A stretch of 49,443 nt of DNA from Methylobacterium sp. NEAU K (GCF_030700285.1 NZ_JAUYZJ010000017.1:61896-111338); one strand, 5' to 3'; shown: positions 18,127 to 26,945, counted from the first letter of the stretch. The notes: generated by a model from the sequence alone, not told the origin. Made by a program: numbers and translations.

Positions 18127-19418
18127 TGTCGAACTCCGCCCAGCATCCGAGCGCCGCCCCGGAAACCAGGGGCGCGCTCCCCGGCCTGGAGAACAAGGCC
18201 GCCCGGCCCGGGGGCGACCCGGTCCAGCCGGCGCTCGACGAGCTGGCCGCCGCCTTCGAGGCCTTCAAGGAGACGAACGACGCCCGGCTCGGCCAGATCG
18301 AGGGGCGCCTCGGCGCCGACGTGCTCACCGAGGAGAAGCTCGCCCGGATCGACGCGGCGCTCGACGCCGCCCGCACCCGGCTGGACCGGATCGGCCTCGA
18401 CCGGGCCCGGCCGCCACTCGACCAGCCGGGGCTGCGGCAGGACGCGGTCGCGAGCGAGCACAAGGCCGCCTTCGACCTCTACGTCCGGGCGGGCGAGAGC
18501 GCCGGCCTCAAGCGCCTGGAGGCCAAGGCCCTGTCGGCCGGCTCCGGGCCCGATGGCGGCTACCTCGTGCCCGATACGATCGAGCGGACCGTGCTCGGCC
18601 GCCTCGCGCAGGTCTCGCCGATCCGGTCCATCGCCAGCGTGCAGCAGATCTCCGCCGCCCAGTACAAGCGCGCCGTCGCGGTGGGGGCCGCCGCCACCGG
18701 CTGGGTCGCCGAGACCGCGCCGCGCCCCCAGACCGACGGTCCGGCGCTCTCCGAGATCGCGTTCCCCGCCATGGAACTCTACGCCATGCCGGCCGCGACC
18801 CAGACGCTGCTGGACGACGCCGTGGTGGACCTCGACGCGTGGCTGTCGGCCGAGGTCGAGATGGCCTTCGCCGAGCAGGAGGGCGTCGCCTTCGTCACCG
18901 GGAACGGCGCGAGCCGCCCGCGCGGCTTCCTGAACTACGACACCGTGGCCAACGCCGCCTGGGTGCCGGGCAAGCTCGGCTTCGTCTCCACCGGGGCGGC
19001 CGGCGCCTTCCCGTCCACGAACCCGGCCGACGTGCTGTTCGACCTGGTCTACGGCCTGAGGGCCGGCTACCGCCAGAATGCCGGCTTCGTGATGAGCCGG
19101 CGCACGCAGAGCGCCATCCGCAAGTTCAAGGACGCGGAGGGCAACTACCTGTGGCAGCCGCCGCTGGCCGCCGGCCGGGCCGCGACGCTGATCGGCTTCC
19201 CGGTCACGGAGGCCGAGGCGATGCCCGATATCGCGGCGGGCAGCCTGTCGGTGGCCTTCGGCGACTTCCGCCGCGGCTACCTGGTGGTCGATCGCACCGG
19301 GATGCGGGTGCTGCGCGATCCGTACTCGGCCAAGCCCTACGTGCTGTTCTACACCACCAAGCGCGTCGGCGGCGGGGTGCAGGATTTCGACGCGCTCAAG
19401 CTGCTGAAGTTCGGCTGA
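18123..19418 (+). CDS. HK97-fold major capsid protein (431 aa)
   Basis: Main head protein. The first 110 residues are a charged helical segment that the protease would remove (delta-domain; ALDELAAAFEAFKETNDARL and following). The capsid core starts near residue 130 with SAGSGPDGGYLVP and contains AATGWVAETAPRP, AEQEGVAFVTGNG, RPRGFLNYD and FVMSRRTQSAIRKFKD, ending AKPYVLFYTTKRVGGGV. The order and length match GTA and HK97-type capsids. An alternative ATG is 3 bases later. A strong hairpin follows shortly after the stop. Confidence 0.93.
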   Translation: MMSNSAQHPSAAPETRGALPGLENKAARPGGDPVQPALDELAAAFEAFKETNDARLGQIEGRLGADVLTEEKLARIDAALDAARTRLDRIGLDRARPPLDQPGLRQDAVASEHKAAFDLYVRAGESAGLKRLEAKALSAGSGPDGGYLVPDTIERTVLGRLAQVSPIRSIASVQQISAAQYKRAVAVGAAATGWVAETAPRPQTDGPALSEIAFPAMELYAMPAATQTLLDDAVVDLDAWLSAEVEMAFAEQEGVAFVTGNGASRPRGFLNYDTVANAAWVPGKLGFVSTGAAGAFPSTNPADVLFDLVYGLRAGYRQNAGFVMSRRTQSAIRKFKDAEGNYLWQPPLAAGRAATLIGFPVTEAEAMPDIAAGSLSVAFGDFRRGYLVVDRTGMRVLRDPYSAKPYVLFYTTKRVGGGVQDFDALKLLKFG

Positions 19419-19440
19419 GGGCCCGCGCGCGCAGCACGCG

Positions 19441-19478
19441 CGCGTTTCCCTCCCCCCACGAAGGGGGAGGGAAACGCG
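19441..19478. terminator. Strong hairpin after the capsid gene
   Basis: Two perfect 16-base arms (19441-19456 and 19463-19478) around a 6-base loop; the arms contain runs of C and G. It sits between the capsid gene and the convergent dps gene, so it probably ends transcription from both sides, although no clear T-run follows. Confidence 0.7.
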
Positions 19479-19537
19479 TGTCACGTCCGGGCCGGCTTCG
19501 GTCGAGCCCGGCCAGGACGGGACGCAGCGCTATCGGC

Positions 19538-20083
19538 TCACCGCCCCGCGTTGCCGTCGCGCAGGGCACCGGTGGGCTCCTGCACGTGGGCTTCGAGGAA
19601 CCAGAGCTGCTTGTCGACGGCCCGCGAGATCTCGGTGAACAGGTCGGCGGTGCCGGGATCGCCCGCCTCGTCGGTCTCGTCGATGTTCTCGCGCACGGCG
19701 TTGGCGTAGGCGGCGTAGCTGTCGATCAGCGCGGCGACGTGGTCGGCGATGGCGTAGATGCCCGTCGGGTAGGCCGGAAGCTTCGTGCGCTCGGCGACCA
19801 CCTGGGTGGAGCCGAGGGCGGTGGCGCCCAGCTGCACCGCGCGCTCGGCGACCTTGTCGTTGAGGTCGTCGAGCTCGGTGCGGAAGCCGTCGAGCATCTC
19901 GTGGATGCCGATGAATTGCGGACCCTTGAGGTTCCAATGCGCCTGCTTGACCGCCAGGGCGAGATCGATGCCGTCCGCCAGCCGGGCGTTCAGGGCCTCG
20001 ACCGAGACGCGCTTGGCGTTCGAGTCGGTGTCGTTGCGGGTCTTGTGCGGGCGGGGGGTATCGCCCTTGCCTGTGTCAGCCAT
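19538..20083 (-). CDS. dps: Dps/ferritin-like DNA-protection protein (181 aa)
   Basis: Forms a 12-subunit shell that oxidises and stores iron and protects DNA under stress. The ferroxidase region is visible: KQAHWNLKGPQFIGIHEMLDGFR with the two His, Asp and following Glu residues, and a typical C-terminal helix pair. The N-terminal extension (about 25 residues, charged) could bind DNA. The ATG at 20083 is chosen over the longer open frame to 20215. It lies inside the GTA cluster on the opposite strand, where no structural gene belongs, so it is an insertion relative to the usual head-gene order. Confidence 0.9.
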   Translation of the reverse strand: MADTGKGDTPRPHKTRNDTDSNAKRVSVEALNARLADGIDLALAVKQAHWNLKGPQFIGIHEMLDGFRTELDDLNDKVAERAVQLGATALGSTQVVAERTKLPAYPTGIYAIADHVAALIDSYAAYANAVRENIDETDEAGDPGTADLFTEISRAVDKQLWFLEAHVQEPTGALRDGNAGR

Positions 20084-20215
20084 GTATCGTGCTCCGTGAA
20101 CCTGCGTTCGGATGGATGCGAAAGTGCCGATGCGCCCCCGGGTTCCCGGCCGTCGCGAGAACTCCACGGGACGGTGCCGGCCGATCCGCGGCCCCGGAGC
20201 GGCGGCCGCCCGCAC

Positions 20216-21127
20216 TCAGCGGCGCCGGGCCGGGTTCGCCATCCAGTCGGAGCGGTTGCCCCGGGCCGGGGCGTCGCCGACCTGGATCCGCGCGAATTCC
20301 GCCGAGCGGCTGGCGATCCAGCCGGTATGCTCGGCCACCGGCGTCACCGCGGTGAAGCCCCCGCAGGCGGTCCGGCGGGCGCCCTGCTGCAGGGCGCCGC
20401 TCGACCAGCTGACCACGCCGACGATCCTGTAGCCGCCGGGGCCGCCGGCGAGGATCGGGCCGCCGGAATCACCCAGGCACGCGCCAGCGCCCGACGTCTC
20501 GGCCATGCGCCGCCGGTCGGTCACCACGGTCACGCGGTTGGCGACCTGCAGCGAGCCGATCGAGACGAGATGGGCGAGCCGCAGGGTGCGGGCCGTGTTG
20601 CGCCGGTTCTCCGCCACGACGCCGTACCCCGCGATCTCCACGGCCGCGCCCGTATCGATGGAGGCGGCGCCGCGCGGGTCGAGGGGCACGTAGTCGGCGC
20701 CCAGGGGATATTCGAGCTTGAGCAGGGCGAGGTCGACGCCCGGCTGGTCCTCCGGCGTCGTGCCGGGCACGAAGTCCGGGTGCATCGTCGCGGCGATCAC
20801 CTGGGTCCGATGCTGGCGGAAGCCCCGATCGACACTGATGACCGTGTAGCCCGCCGGGCGCATCACGCAGTGGGCGGCGGTGAGCACGAGATCCTGGGCG
20901 ATCAACGTGCCGGAGCAGATCTCGCCCTCCGTGCTCTCGATGCGCACCACGAAGCTGCGGGCGCCTTCCGGATTGCGGGTCGTGGTGCCGTTGATCACCG
21001 CGCCGGCGGGGGCCGGCAGCAGGGCCGCCAGGGCGCCGAGCAGGGCCGAGCCGAGAAGCCCCGTCCTCAGGCCCGCACCGAAGACACGCTCGCGAAGGCC
21101 GGCCTGGCGGAACGGGCGAGGGGACAT
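20216..21127 (-). CDS. Secreted trypsin-like serine protease 1 (303 aa)
   Basis: S1-family protease with an N-terminal signal peptide (GLLGSALLGALAALLPAPAGA, residues about 22-42) directed to the periplasm or outside. The triad is in LVLTAAHCV (His), VDLALLKLEY (Asp) and CLGDSGGPIL (Ser). The C-terminal extension after the protease domain is Arg-rich. The ATG at 21127 gives the signal peptide; the open frame continues to 21415 without sense. It lies between dps and a second trypsin-like gene on the same strand, 132 bases after dps starts. Confidence 0.88.
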   Translation of the reverse strand: MSPRPFRQAGLRERVFGAGLRTGLLGSALLGALAALLPAPAGAVINGTTTRNPEGARSFVVRIESTEGEICSGTLIAQDLVLTAAHCVMRPAGYTVISVDRGFRQHRTQVIAATMHPDFVPGTTPEDQPGVDLALLKLEYPLGADYVPLDPRGAASIDTGAAVEIAGYGVVAENRRNTARTLRLAHLVSIGSLQVANRVTVVTDRRRMAETSGAGACLGDSGGPILAGGPGGYRIVGVVSWSSGALQQGARRTACGGFTAVTPVAEHTGWIASRSAEFARIQVGDAPARGNRSDWMANPARRR

Positions 21128-21245
21128 CGGGAACTCCGGGGGCGCGCCGTGGGCGCGGTGTGGGACGCCGTCGGCGAGGGTGCGGCGCCCTGTGAGCCTA
21201 GAGCAAGCCAATGGCCCGGCCAAGCTGAGGTTCCCCGCGGAGGCT

Positions 21246-21992
21246 CTAACCGTCCCAGCGCGCGCTGCGGCTCCAGCCGCCCAGCACCCAGTCGATCCAG
21301 CCGCGCTGGGGGCCGACCAGGACGCCCTGGGTGAGACCGCCGCAGGCGCCGCCGATCCAGGCGGCGAGCGCCAGCACGCCGCCCTCCGGTCCCACGATCG
21401 GGCCCCCGGAATCACCCTGGCAGCCGCCGGCCGGTGACGCGGCGTCGCGCCGCAACCAGACCAGGATGCGGCTCGGCCCGTAGGGCTCGATCACCGGCAG
21501 GGCGACGCTGCGGTAGGTGCCGGTGGAGCGCGGGTCGCCGGGCTTGCCGGCGCCGTAGCCCGACAGGGTGAGGCTCTCGCCGGCCCGCGGCATCGCCGCG
21601 CTCAGGGTGACCGGGGCGAAGCGCGGCGGCAGCGGCGTCGCGGTGCGCAGCAGCGCGAGGTCGATCGACCGCCGCCGGCCCGCCGCCGCGCCGGCATCGT
21701 AGCCCGGGTGCACGGCGCGCGCCGCGACCGCGACCAGGACCGGCTCGCCGGCGGCGTCGCGGAAATGGACCCGGTGCTCCAAGCCGGCGGCGGCGCAATG
21801 GCCCGCGGTCAGGACCGTGTCGGGGGCGAGCACCACGCCGGTGCAGACGCCGCCGTTCGACGACAGGACCATCACGGCCCCGCCGGCGGGCGCCTCCGCG
21901 CCGCCCACGATAGCGCGGGCCGGGAACGCGGCGAGCGACAGGGCCGCCGCCAGGGCGGGCAGGGCCGCAGGGCGACGCTTCGGGACCAGCAT
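21246..21992 (-). CDS. Secreted trypsin-like serine protease 2 (248 aa)
   Basis: A second S1-family protease, clearly related to its neighbour but shorter. Signal peptide near residues 9-27 (ending FPARA), then mature start IVGGAE. Triad in TVLTAGHCA, IDLALLRTAT and CQGDSGGPIV. It ends 118 bases before protease 1 begins, so both are probably cotranscribed. Its start is only 26 bases from the divergent connector gene, leaving almost no room for two separate promoters. Confidence 0.88.
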   Translation of the reverse strand: MLVPKRRPAALPALAAALSLAAFPARAIVGGAEAPAGGAVMVLSSNGGVCTGVVLAPDTVLTAGHCAAAGLEHRVHFRDAAGEPVLVAVAARAVHPGYDAGAAAGRRRSIDLALLRTATPLPPRFAPVTLSAAMPRAGESLTLSGYGAGKPGDPRSTGTYRSVALPVIEPYGPSRILVWLRRDAASPAGGCQGDSGGPIVGPEGGVLALAAWIGGACGGLTQGVLVGPQRGWIDWVLGGWSRSARWDG

Positions 21993-22018
21993 CGGACAAC
22001 CTGTGAGAGGGACGCGCG

Positions 22019-22582
22019 ATGATTCCGATACGCGCCGACGGACCGGCCGTCGAGCCGGTGAGCGTGGCCGACCTGCGCGGCTATCTGCGCCTCGATTCCG
22101 ACCACGACGGCACCGAGGACGGGCTCCTCCAGGCTCTGATCACCGCCGTCCGGGCCAGCCTGGAGATCGAGGCCCGCCGGGTCCTGGTCCCGGGCCGCTA
22201 CCGGATCGCGCTCGCCGCCTGGCCGCCGGACGGGCATCTGCCGCTGCCGCTCAGCCCCCTCGTGGCCGTCGTCCGTGCCGGGTTCGCGGAGGCGGCGGGC
22301 GGCGTGACCGAACTCGCCGCCGGCTTGCTCCGCCTCGGGCCCGACCCGGTCGAGGCGCCGGGCCTGCGCGTCGATCCGGCGGTGCCGGATCCCGCCGGCC
22401 GCACGATCCTGATCGAGGTCGCAGCCGGGTTCGGGGGCGACGGCCCGCCGCTTCCGGCGCCCCTGCGCCTCGCGATCCTGCGGCTGGCCGCCGCCCGCTA
22501 CGAGCATCGGGGCGACGAGGCGGATGCCGCCGGCACCGACGCCGCCGACCTCGCCGCGCCGTTCCGCCGGATGCGGCTGTGA
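22019..22582 (+). CDS. GTA gp6-like head-tail connector (187 aa)
   Basis: Head-completion adaptor that sits under the portal. Recognised from VSVADLRGYLRLDSDHDGTEDGLLQALITAVRASLEIEARR near the N-terminus and APLRLAILRLAAARYEHRGD near the C-terminus, the layout of GTA and phage connector proteins. The ATG at 22019 follows GAGAGGGA. It begins the second, forward-reading block of head genes after the dps-protease insertion. Confidence 0.85.
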   Translation: MIPIRADGPAVEPVSVADLRGYLRLDSDHDGTEDGLLQALITAVRASLEIEARRVLVPGRYRIALAAWPPDGHLPLPLSPLVAVVRAGFAEAAGGVTELAAGLLRLGPDPVEAPGLRVDPAVPDPAGRTILIEVAAGFGGDGPPLPAPLRLAILRLAAARYEHRGDEADAAGTDAADLAAPFRRMRL

Positions 22583-22626
22583 GCCGGCGGCCCCCGATCC
22601 GATCGAGACCGACCGGAGCATCGCCG

Positions 22627-22980
22627 ATGCCGACCACGCCCCCACGGCCGCCGCTCGGGGCGCGGCGCCGGCGCTTCGTGCTCGAACGGCCCCTGGAGGA
22701 GCCGGACGGGTTCGGGGGCGTCCTGCGCCGCTACGTGGCCGGCCCGGTCCTGTGGGGCGCGATCGCCCCGGCCGGCGTGGTCGAACGCCCGGCGGGCGGC
22801 CGGACCGACACGCTCGCCGCCTATCGAGTCACCCTGCGGGGGCGGCCCGCCCTCGACCCGACCATGCGCCTCGCCGCCGGCCCCCGCCGTTTCGCGATCC
22901 GCGCCGTCACCGAGCCGGACGCGCTCGGTCGCGACCTGATCTGCCATGTCGAGGAACTGGCGCGGGAGGGCGCGTCGTGA
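22627..22980 (+). CDS. Head-tail adaptor/stopper protein (117 aa)
   Basis: Small head-closure protein in the position of GTA gp7. Family-like segments: RFVLERPLEEPDGFGG, VLWGAIAPAGVVE, YRVTLRG and a final ICHVEEL. It is 44 bases after the connector gene, and its stop overlaps the GTG of the next gene. Confidence 0.82.
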   Translation: MPTTPPRPPLGARRRRFVLERPLEEPDGFGGVLRRYVAGPVLWGAIAPAGVVERPAGGRTDTLAAYRVTLRGRPALDPTMRLAAGPRRFAIRAVTEPDALGRDLICHVEELAREGAS

Positions 22981-23165
22981 ACGACCCGAGCCCCCTGCTG
23001 GCGCTCCGCGCCGGCCTGATCGCCCGCTTCGCCGCCGATGCCGGCCTCGCCGTCCTGCTGGGCGGCCGGGTCCGGCTGCACGACGAGCCGCCCCGAGGCT
23101 CGGTGCCGGTCTACGCCCTGTTCGGCGATGCCGAGATCCGCGACGATTCCGTCGACGGTGCCGAG
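22977..23165 (+). pseudogene. Truncated DUF3168 tail-terminator gene (GTA gp8)
   Basis: DUF3168-type protein that caps the tail in GTAs. Only about 63 residues remain: a GTG start overlapping the adaptor stop, then LLALRAGLIARFAAD, GGRVRLHDEPPRGSVPVYALFGDAEIRDDSVDGAE. The family is normally about twice as long. At 23166 the sequence switches to the transposon end; the frame stays open to 23276 but reads as foreign sequence (LTEKFLLSQTSLSRF). The gene is inactive unless a fusion product works, which is unlikely. Confidence 0.85.
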
Positions 23166-23235
23166 TGTAGTTTGACGGAAAAGTTTCTGCTTTCTCAGAC
23201 AAGCTTGTCTCGGTTCTCAAACAAATTTGCTCGCC
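23166..23235. repeat. Tn7-like transposon end with three TnsB-type sites
   Basis: The element begins with TGT at 23166, as Tn7-type ends do. Three related 21-base sites follow at exactly 22-base spacing: 23171-23191, 23193-23213 and 23215-23235. The second and third share 12 of their first 15 bases (TCTCAxACAAxxTTG); the first is more diverged. This fits repeated TnsB binding sites. CCGAG (23161-23165) would be one copy of the 5-base target duplication. Because tnsA reads away from this end, it is the tnsA-proximal end. Confidence 0.7.
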
Positions 23236-23872
23236 TCACCCTTTGCGCGGCGAGACCAGGCCGAAACAGGGTCTGATCGCTCCTCCGCGACCCTGGCTTT
23301 CAGTCCGGTTTGGCGGAAGGCGAGGCGTGATCGCTGCCTCGTGGCGCACTTCAACCTTGGTTATGTCGAAGCTGAGCACCAGAGGGGCCTCTCGCCAAAT
23401 GCCGGCCACCGACCGACTGCTTGAACGCACTGGACCAATTCGATCCGCGCTACAGACCCGTCGCCGGCATCCCAGCCTTTGCCGAAGCCTAACTAGGAAA
23501 AATTTTTTTGTCGGCTTTGATGACAGGGCGCTTTGCAAGCTGGACGTCCGGTGCGAGCTTCGTCGATCGGAAACCGCGTAAACCCATCCACCTCCTGCCC
23601 GGACGCTGGACTTGCGCTGCTGGCTTCACCGCGAGCCGCCGATCGGGCGCGTGGCAATAGAGTATCGGACCGAAATGCCCTCGTGCCGAGCTGAGCGTGC
23701 CCGCGGCATGCGACCCGTCGACTGCTGGCATCGCCGCTCGATGGGCGCCGGACGATCGAGCGCTGGCTCGCCCGCCATCCGTCCGCGCCTGTAGTTGCCG
23801 TCGCCTCGTTTTGCGATCGGCGACAGGATGGGCCGCGTCGTCGAGCAGGGCGACGTGGGGCGACGACGAGGA
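23236..23872. other. Non-coding stretch inside the transposon end
   Basis: No secure gene. An inverted CTCGCC/GGCGAG pair lies at 23230-23253, just inside the repeated sites. Confidence 0.4.
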
Positions 23873-24817
23873 TCAGGGACGGTACGTCCAGGTATCGTTG
23901 TCGAAGTCGCCATCCACGCCGCCGCGGTCGATGTCGTTGCCGGCCTCGGCCAGAACTCTCTCGTCGTAGAGATTGCACACTGCCCGCTCGATCGCCGGCA
24001 GGGATGAGACGTGGAGGCAGGTCGTGACGCCGGGCGGCCGTTTCGGGATTGATCCGAGCCTGACGGGAACGCCTTCGAGATGAACGCGTCCCGTGCGCTC
24101 GTACATCGCCACGAGGGAGTCCGCGACCTCGCGGGCGATGCGCCCGTGTTCCGCCTCGTAGAGCTGCGCCAGAAGGGCGGCGATCTGATCGGGCTGAAGG
24201 AACTGGTCGCGGAAGCTGCGCTCGGAAACTCTTCCGATCAGTTCGACGTCGCCGCGATGCACGTGGAGGCGGCGTCCCCATTCGACCGCTAGAATCTGCA
24301 GGCGCACGACGCGATCGACGAGGTGCGGATCTCGGCCGTCCCGCTTCGAGTATGCCAGCATGAACCAGACCTGCTGGAAGTCGGGATCGTCGGTCGGTTT
24401 GCCGAGCAGCTTGAGAACCGCGGCACGATCGAGCCAATCGTGATCGACGGCGCCGCGGCGGAAGCCGCCGTTCCGCGCCTCGGCTCTCCTGACTTCCTGG
24501 ATCCGCAGGTTGAACGCCATCGCCGTCGCGCGGGCATCGACGTCGTTCATGCACCAGCGGTCGACGCCCCTGATCGTCCGCAGCGACATGCGTACGGGAC
24601 AGCCGCCGAGCTTGGCTACGCCGTCGGCACGCGTCGCTTCGACGAGCGACTGCCAGACGTCCGAGGCCATCGAGCAGCAGTTGACATTGGCCAGGCTGCA
24701 CATGGCGGTCAGGGAGATCCAGCGCGCTCCGGTCTTCGACCCAAACGCGATCTGCGGCTCCGACGCCGCCGCTTCGCTCTCTCGGGCATCGTGCATCGCC
24801 CTCGTGGCCTCGAACAT
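23873..24817 (-). CDS. Unknown transposon-borne protein (314 aa)
   Basis: No family recognised. The sequence looks genuinely coding: mixed helical composition with segments such as WFMLAYSKRDGRDPHLVDRVVRLQILAVEWGRR and LQPDQIAALLAQLYEAEHGRIAREVADSLVAMYERTG, but no signal peptide, membrane helix or catalytic motif I can name. The ATG at 24817 is used. It is read toward the transposon end and diverges from the small HTH gene, so it may be controlled by that protein. It could be an accessory transposition or immunity factor; that is speculation. Confidence 0.6.
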   Translation of the reverse strand: MFEATRAMHDARESEAAASEPQIAFGSKTGARWISLTAMCSLANVNCCSMASDVWQSLVEATRADGVAKLGGCPVRMSLRTIRGVDRWCMNDVDARATAMAFNLRIQEVRRAEARNGGFRRGAVDHDWLDRAAVLKLLGKPTDDPDFQQVWFMLAYSKRDGRDPHLVDRVVRLQILAVEWGRRLHVHRGDVELIGRVSERSFRDQFLQPDQIAALLAQLYEAEHGRIAREVADSLVAMYERTGRVHLEGVPVRLGSIPKRPPGVTTCLHVSSLPAIERAVCNLYDERVLAEAGNDIDRGGVDGDFDNDTWTYRP

Positions 24818-25113
24818 CGTTCACTTCTTCGAATAGCCGAATCACAAGGGTGAATCGTGGTCTTGAAAATCGCAAACGTGATCGTTGCCAGATGCTTATG
24901 CCCGTTCCCCGACCGGTTGGCCGGCTGTGAACGGCGTCCGCTGCGCCATGAGACCAAGTAGCCGGACGGAGGGCGTCCGAGTGTCCGGGGCCGGCCCGTT
25001 CGCCCTTCCGCCATGAGGGCACGACATCCCTGGCGTCGACTGCGCGGCGATGGCATGTTCTGCCGACCACTCCTTCGGTACGGCTCCGGCAGCGTCTTCT
25101 TCTGGCATCGCGG

Positions 25114-25455
25114 ATGGATGGCGGCTCCTTCAAGGCAAGGCTGAAGTTGCTTGGGCGCACGCAGACGGCGTTCGCGGCCGAACTTGGCGTCGCGTTGCGT
25201 ACCGTCCACTATTGGGCGAGCGACGGACCACCGAACGAAATCGCTCAATTCCTCGACGTCTTGACGATCACCGAGATGCCGTTCGGACCTGCTGGTGCCG
25301 ACCCCGCAGCCTTTCGTCGTGCCGTCGAAGCCGAAATGGAGCGCCTTCTGTCCACCATCGTCCCCGAACGTGAAGGGGAGTTCCTCGACGTCCTTTCGAC
25401 ATGGGTCGGGGAACGGCGGGGCGCGAACGCCGACGACGACGGGCTCGACGCATGA
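25114..25455 (+). CDS. Small HTH protein, probable regulator (113 aa)
   Basis: The N-terminus has a Cro/XRE-like helix-turn-helix: FKARLKLLGRTQTAFAAELGVALRTVHYWASDG (about residues 5-38). The remaining 75 residues are acidic and helical, with no recognised domain. The ATG at 25114 is chosen. It sits in a divergent arrangement with the 314-aa protein gene, so it may regulate both, and possibly the transposition genes downstream. Confidence 0.65.
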   Translation: MDGGSFKARLKLLGRTQTAFAAELGVALRTVHYWASDGPPNEIAQFLDVLTITEMPFGPAGADPAAFRRAVEAEMERLLSTIVPEREGEFLDVLSTWVGERRGANADDDGLDA

Positions 25456-25737
25456 ATATGCTGCGAATTGCTGAATGAAATATCGATTTGGTGAGTGTTT
25501 GCCCGAATTTCCCGCTGTTCGATGTGGGCGATCATTGGGTTGATTTGGGCAATAATTGCCTCCACACTTCGATAAATTCCGACGCAGAGCGGATGTCGCG
25601 GCCAGTCGAGCCAGGTCCACGAACACGACCTCTCCGGACGAGGCCAAGATGCAGCCCCCTCACGAACGCCGACTGCCGGCGGAGCCGAAGCCTTCCGGTT
25701 CCCGCGGCGACGTATGGCCGAAGGCGGAGTTGTGGCC
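25456..25737. other. AT-rich gap
   Basis: Lower GC than its neighbours around 25450-25580, with no secure gene. A likely promoter region for the following gene. Confidence 0.4.
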
Positions 25738-26391
25738 ATGCCGCTCTCGCACGACAAAGCACACGTTAGCGCATCGAACGTTGCTCACACGGGCCGTCCC
25801 GGCTTTCGATCGTTCAAGACGTCGACGCCCATCGTTTATCCGGCGCGTTGGCACCGCGATCTGCTGATTCAGGTGAGCTTGGATTCAAGGATCGAGTCCA
25901 TCGAACCGGTAACCGGCATCGTCGGCAACGGCAGCGTCTTTTCGATCATAATCCATATCGACGCCGTGAGACGACTGATTACCGCCGTTCGGGAGCCGAT
26001 CGTGCGAGGGCTCGGTATCGCCGGTCTCGAAGAAGCGATTCTTCCGCGGTCGGTGGTGCTCGCGGAGCCGAGATGCTCGGACGCACGCGCCGTCTGGTCG
26101 ACGCGGCGGCATCAGGTCTCGCCGGGCAACCGCCTGCGTATCCTTCGATCTCTCGAGGAACAGTCCGACGGCTCGACGCTGGCCAAGACCGCCGATCTCG
26201 TTCGCGGCGGGGATGTCGACCCGACCGAAGCCGTTCTTGCGCTGGCATGCGCCGGCCTCGTCGATGTGGACCTCCGAGGGCCGCTTTCGCCAAGCACGCC
26301 CGTCAGGCGCCGGACGACTGTTCCAAACAAACTTCCTGCCCCGACCGCTTCCGGCCCGGGACTGGCGATCGGCGCTAACGATCAATGCTGA
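25738..26391 (+). CDS. TnsA-like protein, possibly inactive (217 aa)
   Basis: Reading YPARWHRDLLIQVSLDSRIESIEP (about residues 38-61) resembles the start of the TnsA nuclease fold, where a Glu normally precedes the RD-L-L motif; here the position is Arg or Trp. No later PDF or QVK motif is visible, so the nuclease would be inactive. The C-terminal part (DVDPTEAVLALACAGLVDVDL..PLSPSTPV) looks like the helical tail of such proteins. The match is by pattern only. The ATG at 25738 follows GGCGGAG; an ATG at 25714 is also possible. It may be a partner or decoy for the true TnsA 1.5 kb downstream. Confidence 0.5.
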   Translation: MPLSHDKAHVSASNVAHTGRPGFRSFKTSTPIVYPARWHRDLLIQVSLDSRIESIEPVTGIVGNGSVFSIIIHIDAVRRLITAVREPIVRGLGIAGLEEAILPRSVVLAEPRCSDARAVWSTRRHQVSPGNRLRILRSLEEQSDGSTLAKTADLVRGGDVDPTEAVLALACAGLVDVDLRGPLSPSTPVRRRTTVPNKLPAPTASGPGLAIGANDQC

Positions 26392-26876
26392 CAATTTGAA
26401 ATGAAATATTTTAGGTGGTGTATCGCTCGAATTTACCGAACATCGAACCCGTCTTCCTCGCGACGTCGATCCGGGGAACTCGACCTTGGCAGTTTGCGTA
26501 TGGAGGGGCTAACTAGAGCGTATGAAAACGATGATCGAACTTATTTCGAGAGGGCTCCTTACGGGAGTCCGTGCCGCATAACGGTTCGTTCGGTCTGATC
26601 GACCGCGGCGAGCCGATGTGCCCCGCGGATACTTCCTCACGAGAGCCCAACAGTCGGAAGCGGGCATATGCCCGTGTCGGGACCGAGGTTCCGACCTTTG
26701 CTCTTGGTCGCAACACGCCGAGCGCATCGAACTTCCGGCTCGTCGGCACACATCCCCCGGGTGCGCCTCGCGAGAGGAGCCGCCGGGAATCCGACGAGGA
26801 CCCGGTTTCCGCATCTCGCGGAATCCAGATCGGTTCCACGTCTCGGTTCCACTCGAGCTGGAAAGGAGATGCTGAC
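26392..26876. other. Stretch without a secure gene
   Basis: Starts AT-rich (26395-26440) and then contains only unconvincing frames. It leads into the small ORF at 26877. Confidence 0.4.
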
Positions 26877-26945
26877 ATGTCGATGCTCATTTCCAAATTC
26901 GCGCTCATCCCGCTCACCGGCCCGATCGCGCTCGAACGAGGCTGA
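26877..26945 (+). CDS. Possible 22-aa peptide with strong RBS
   Basis: ATG-started 22-residue frame (MSMLISKFALIPLTGPIALERG, hydrophobic middle) preceded by GGAAAGGAG, a strong ribosome-binding site at good spacing. Could be a leader peptide or a small membrane peptide. It is one of several tiny frames with strong sites between here and tnsA. Confidence 0.4.
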   Translation: MSMLISKFALIPLTGPIALERG

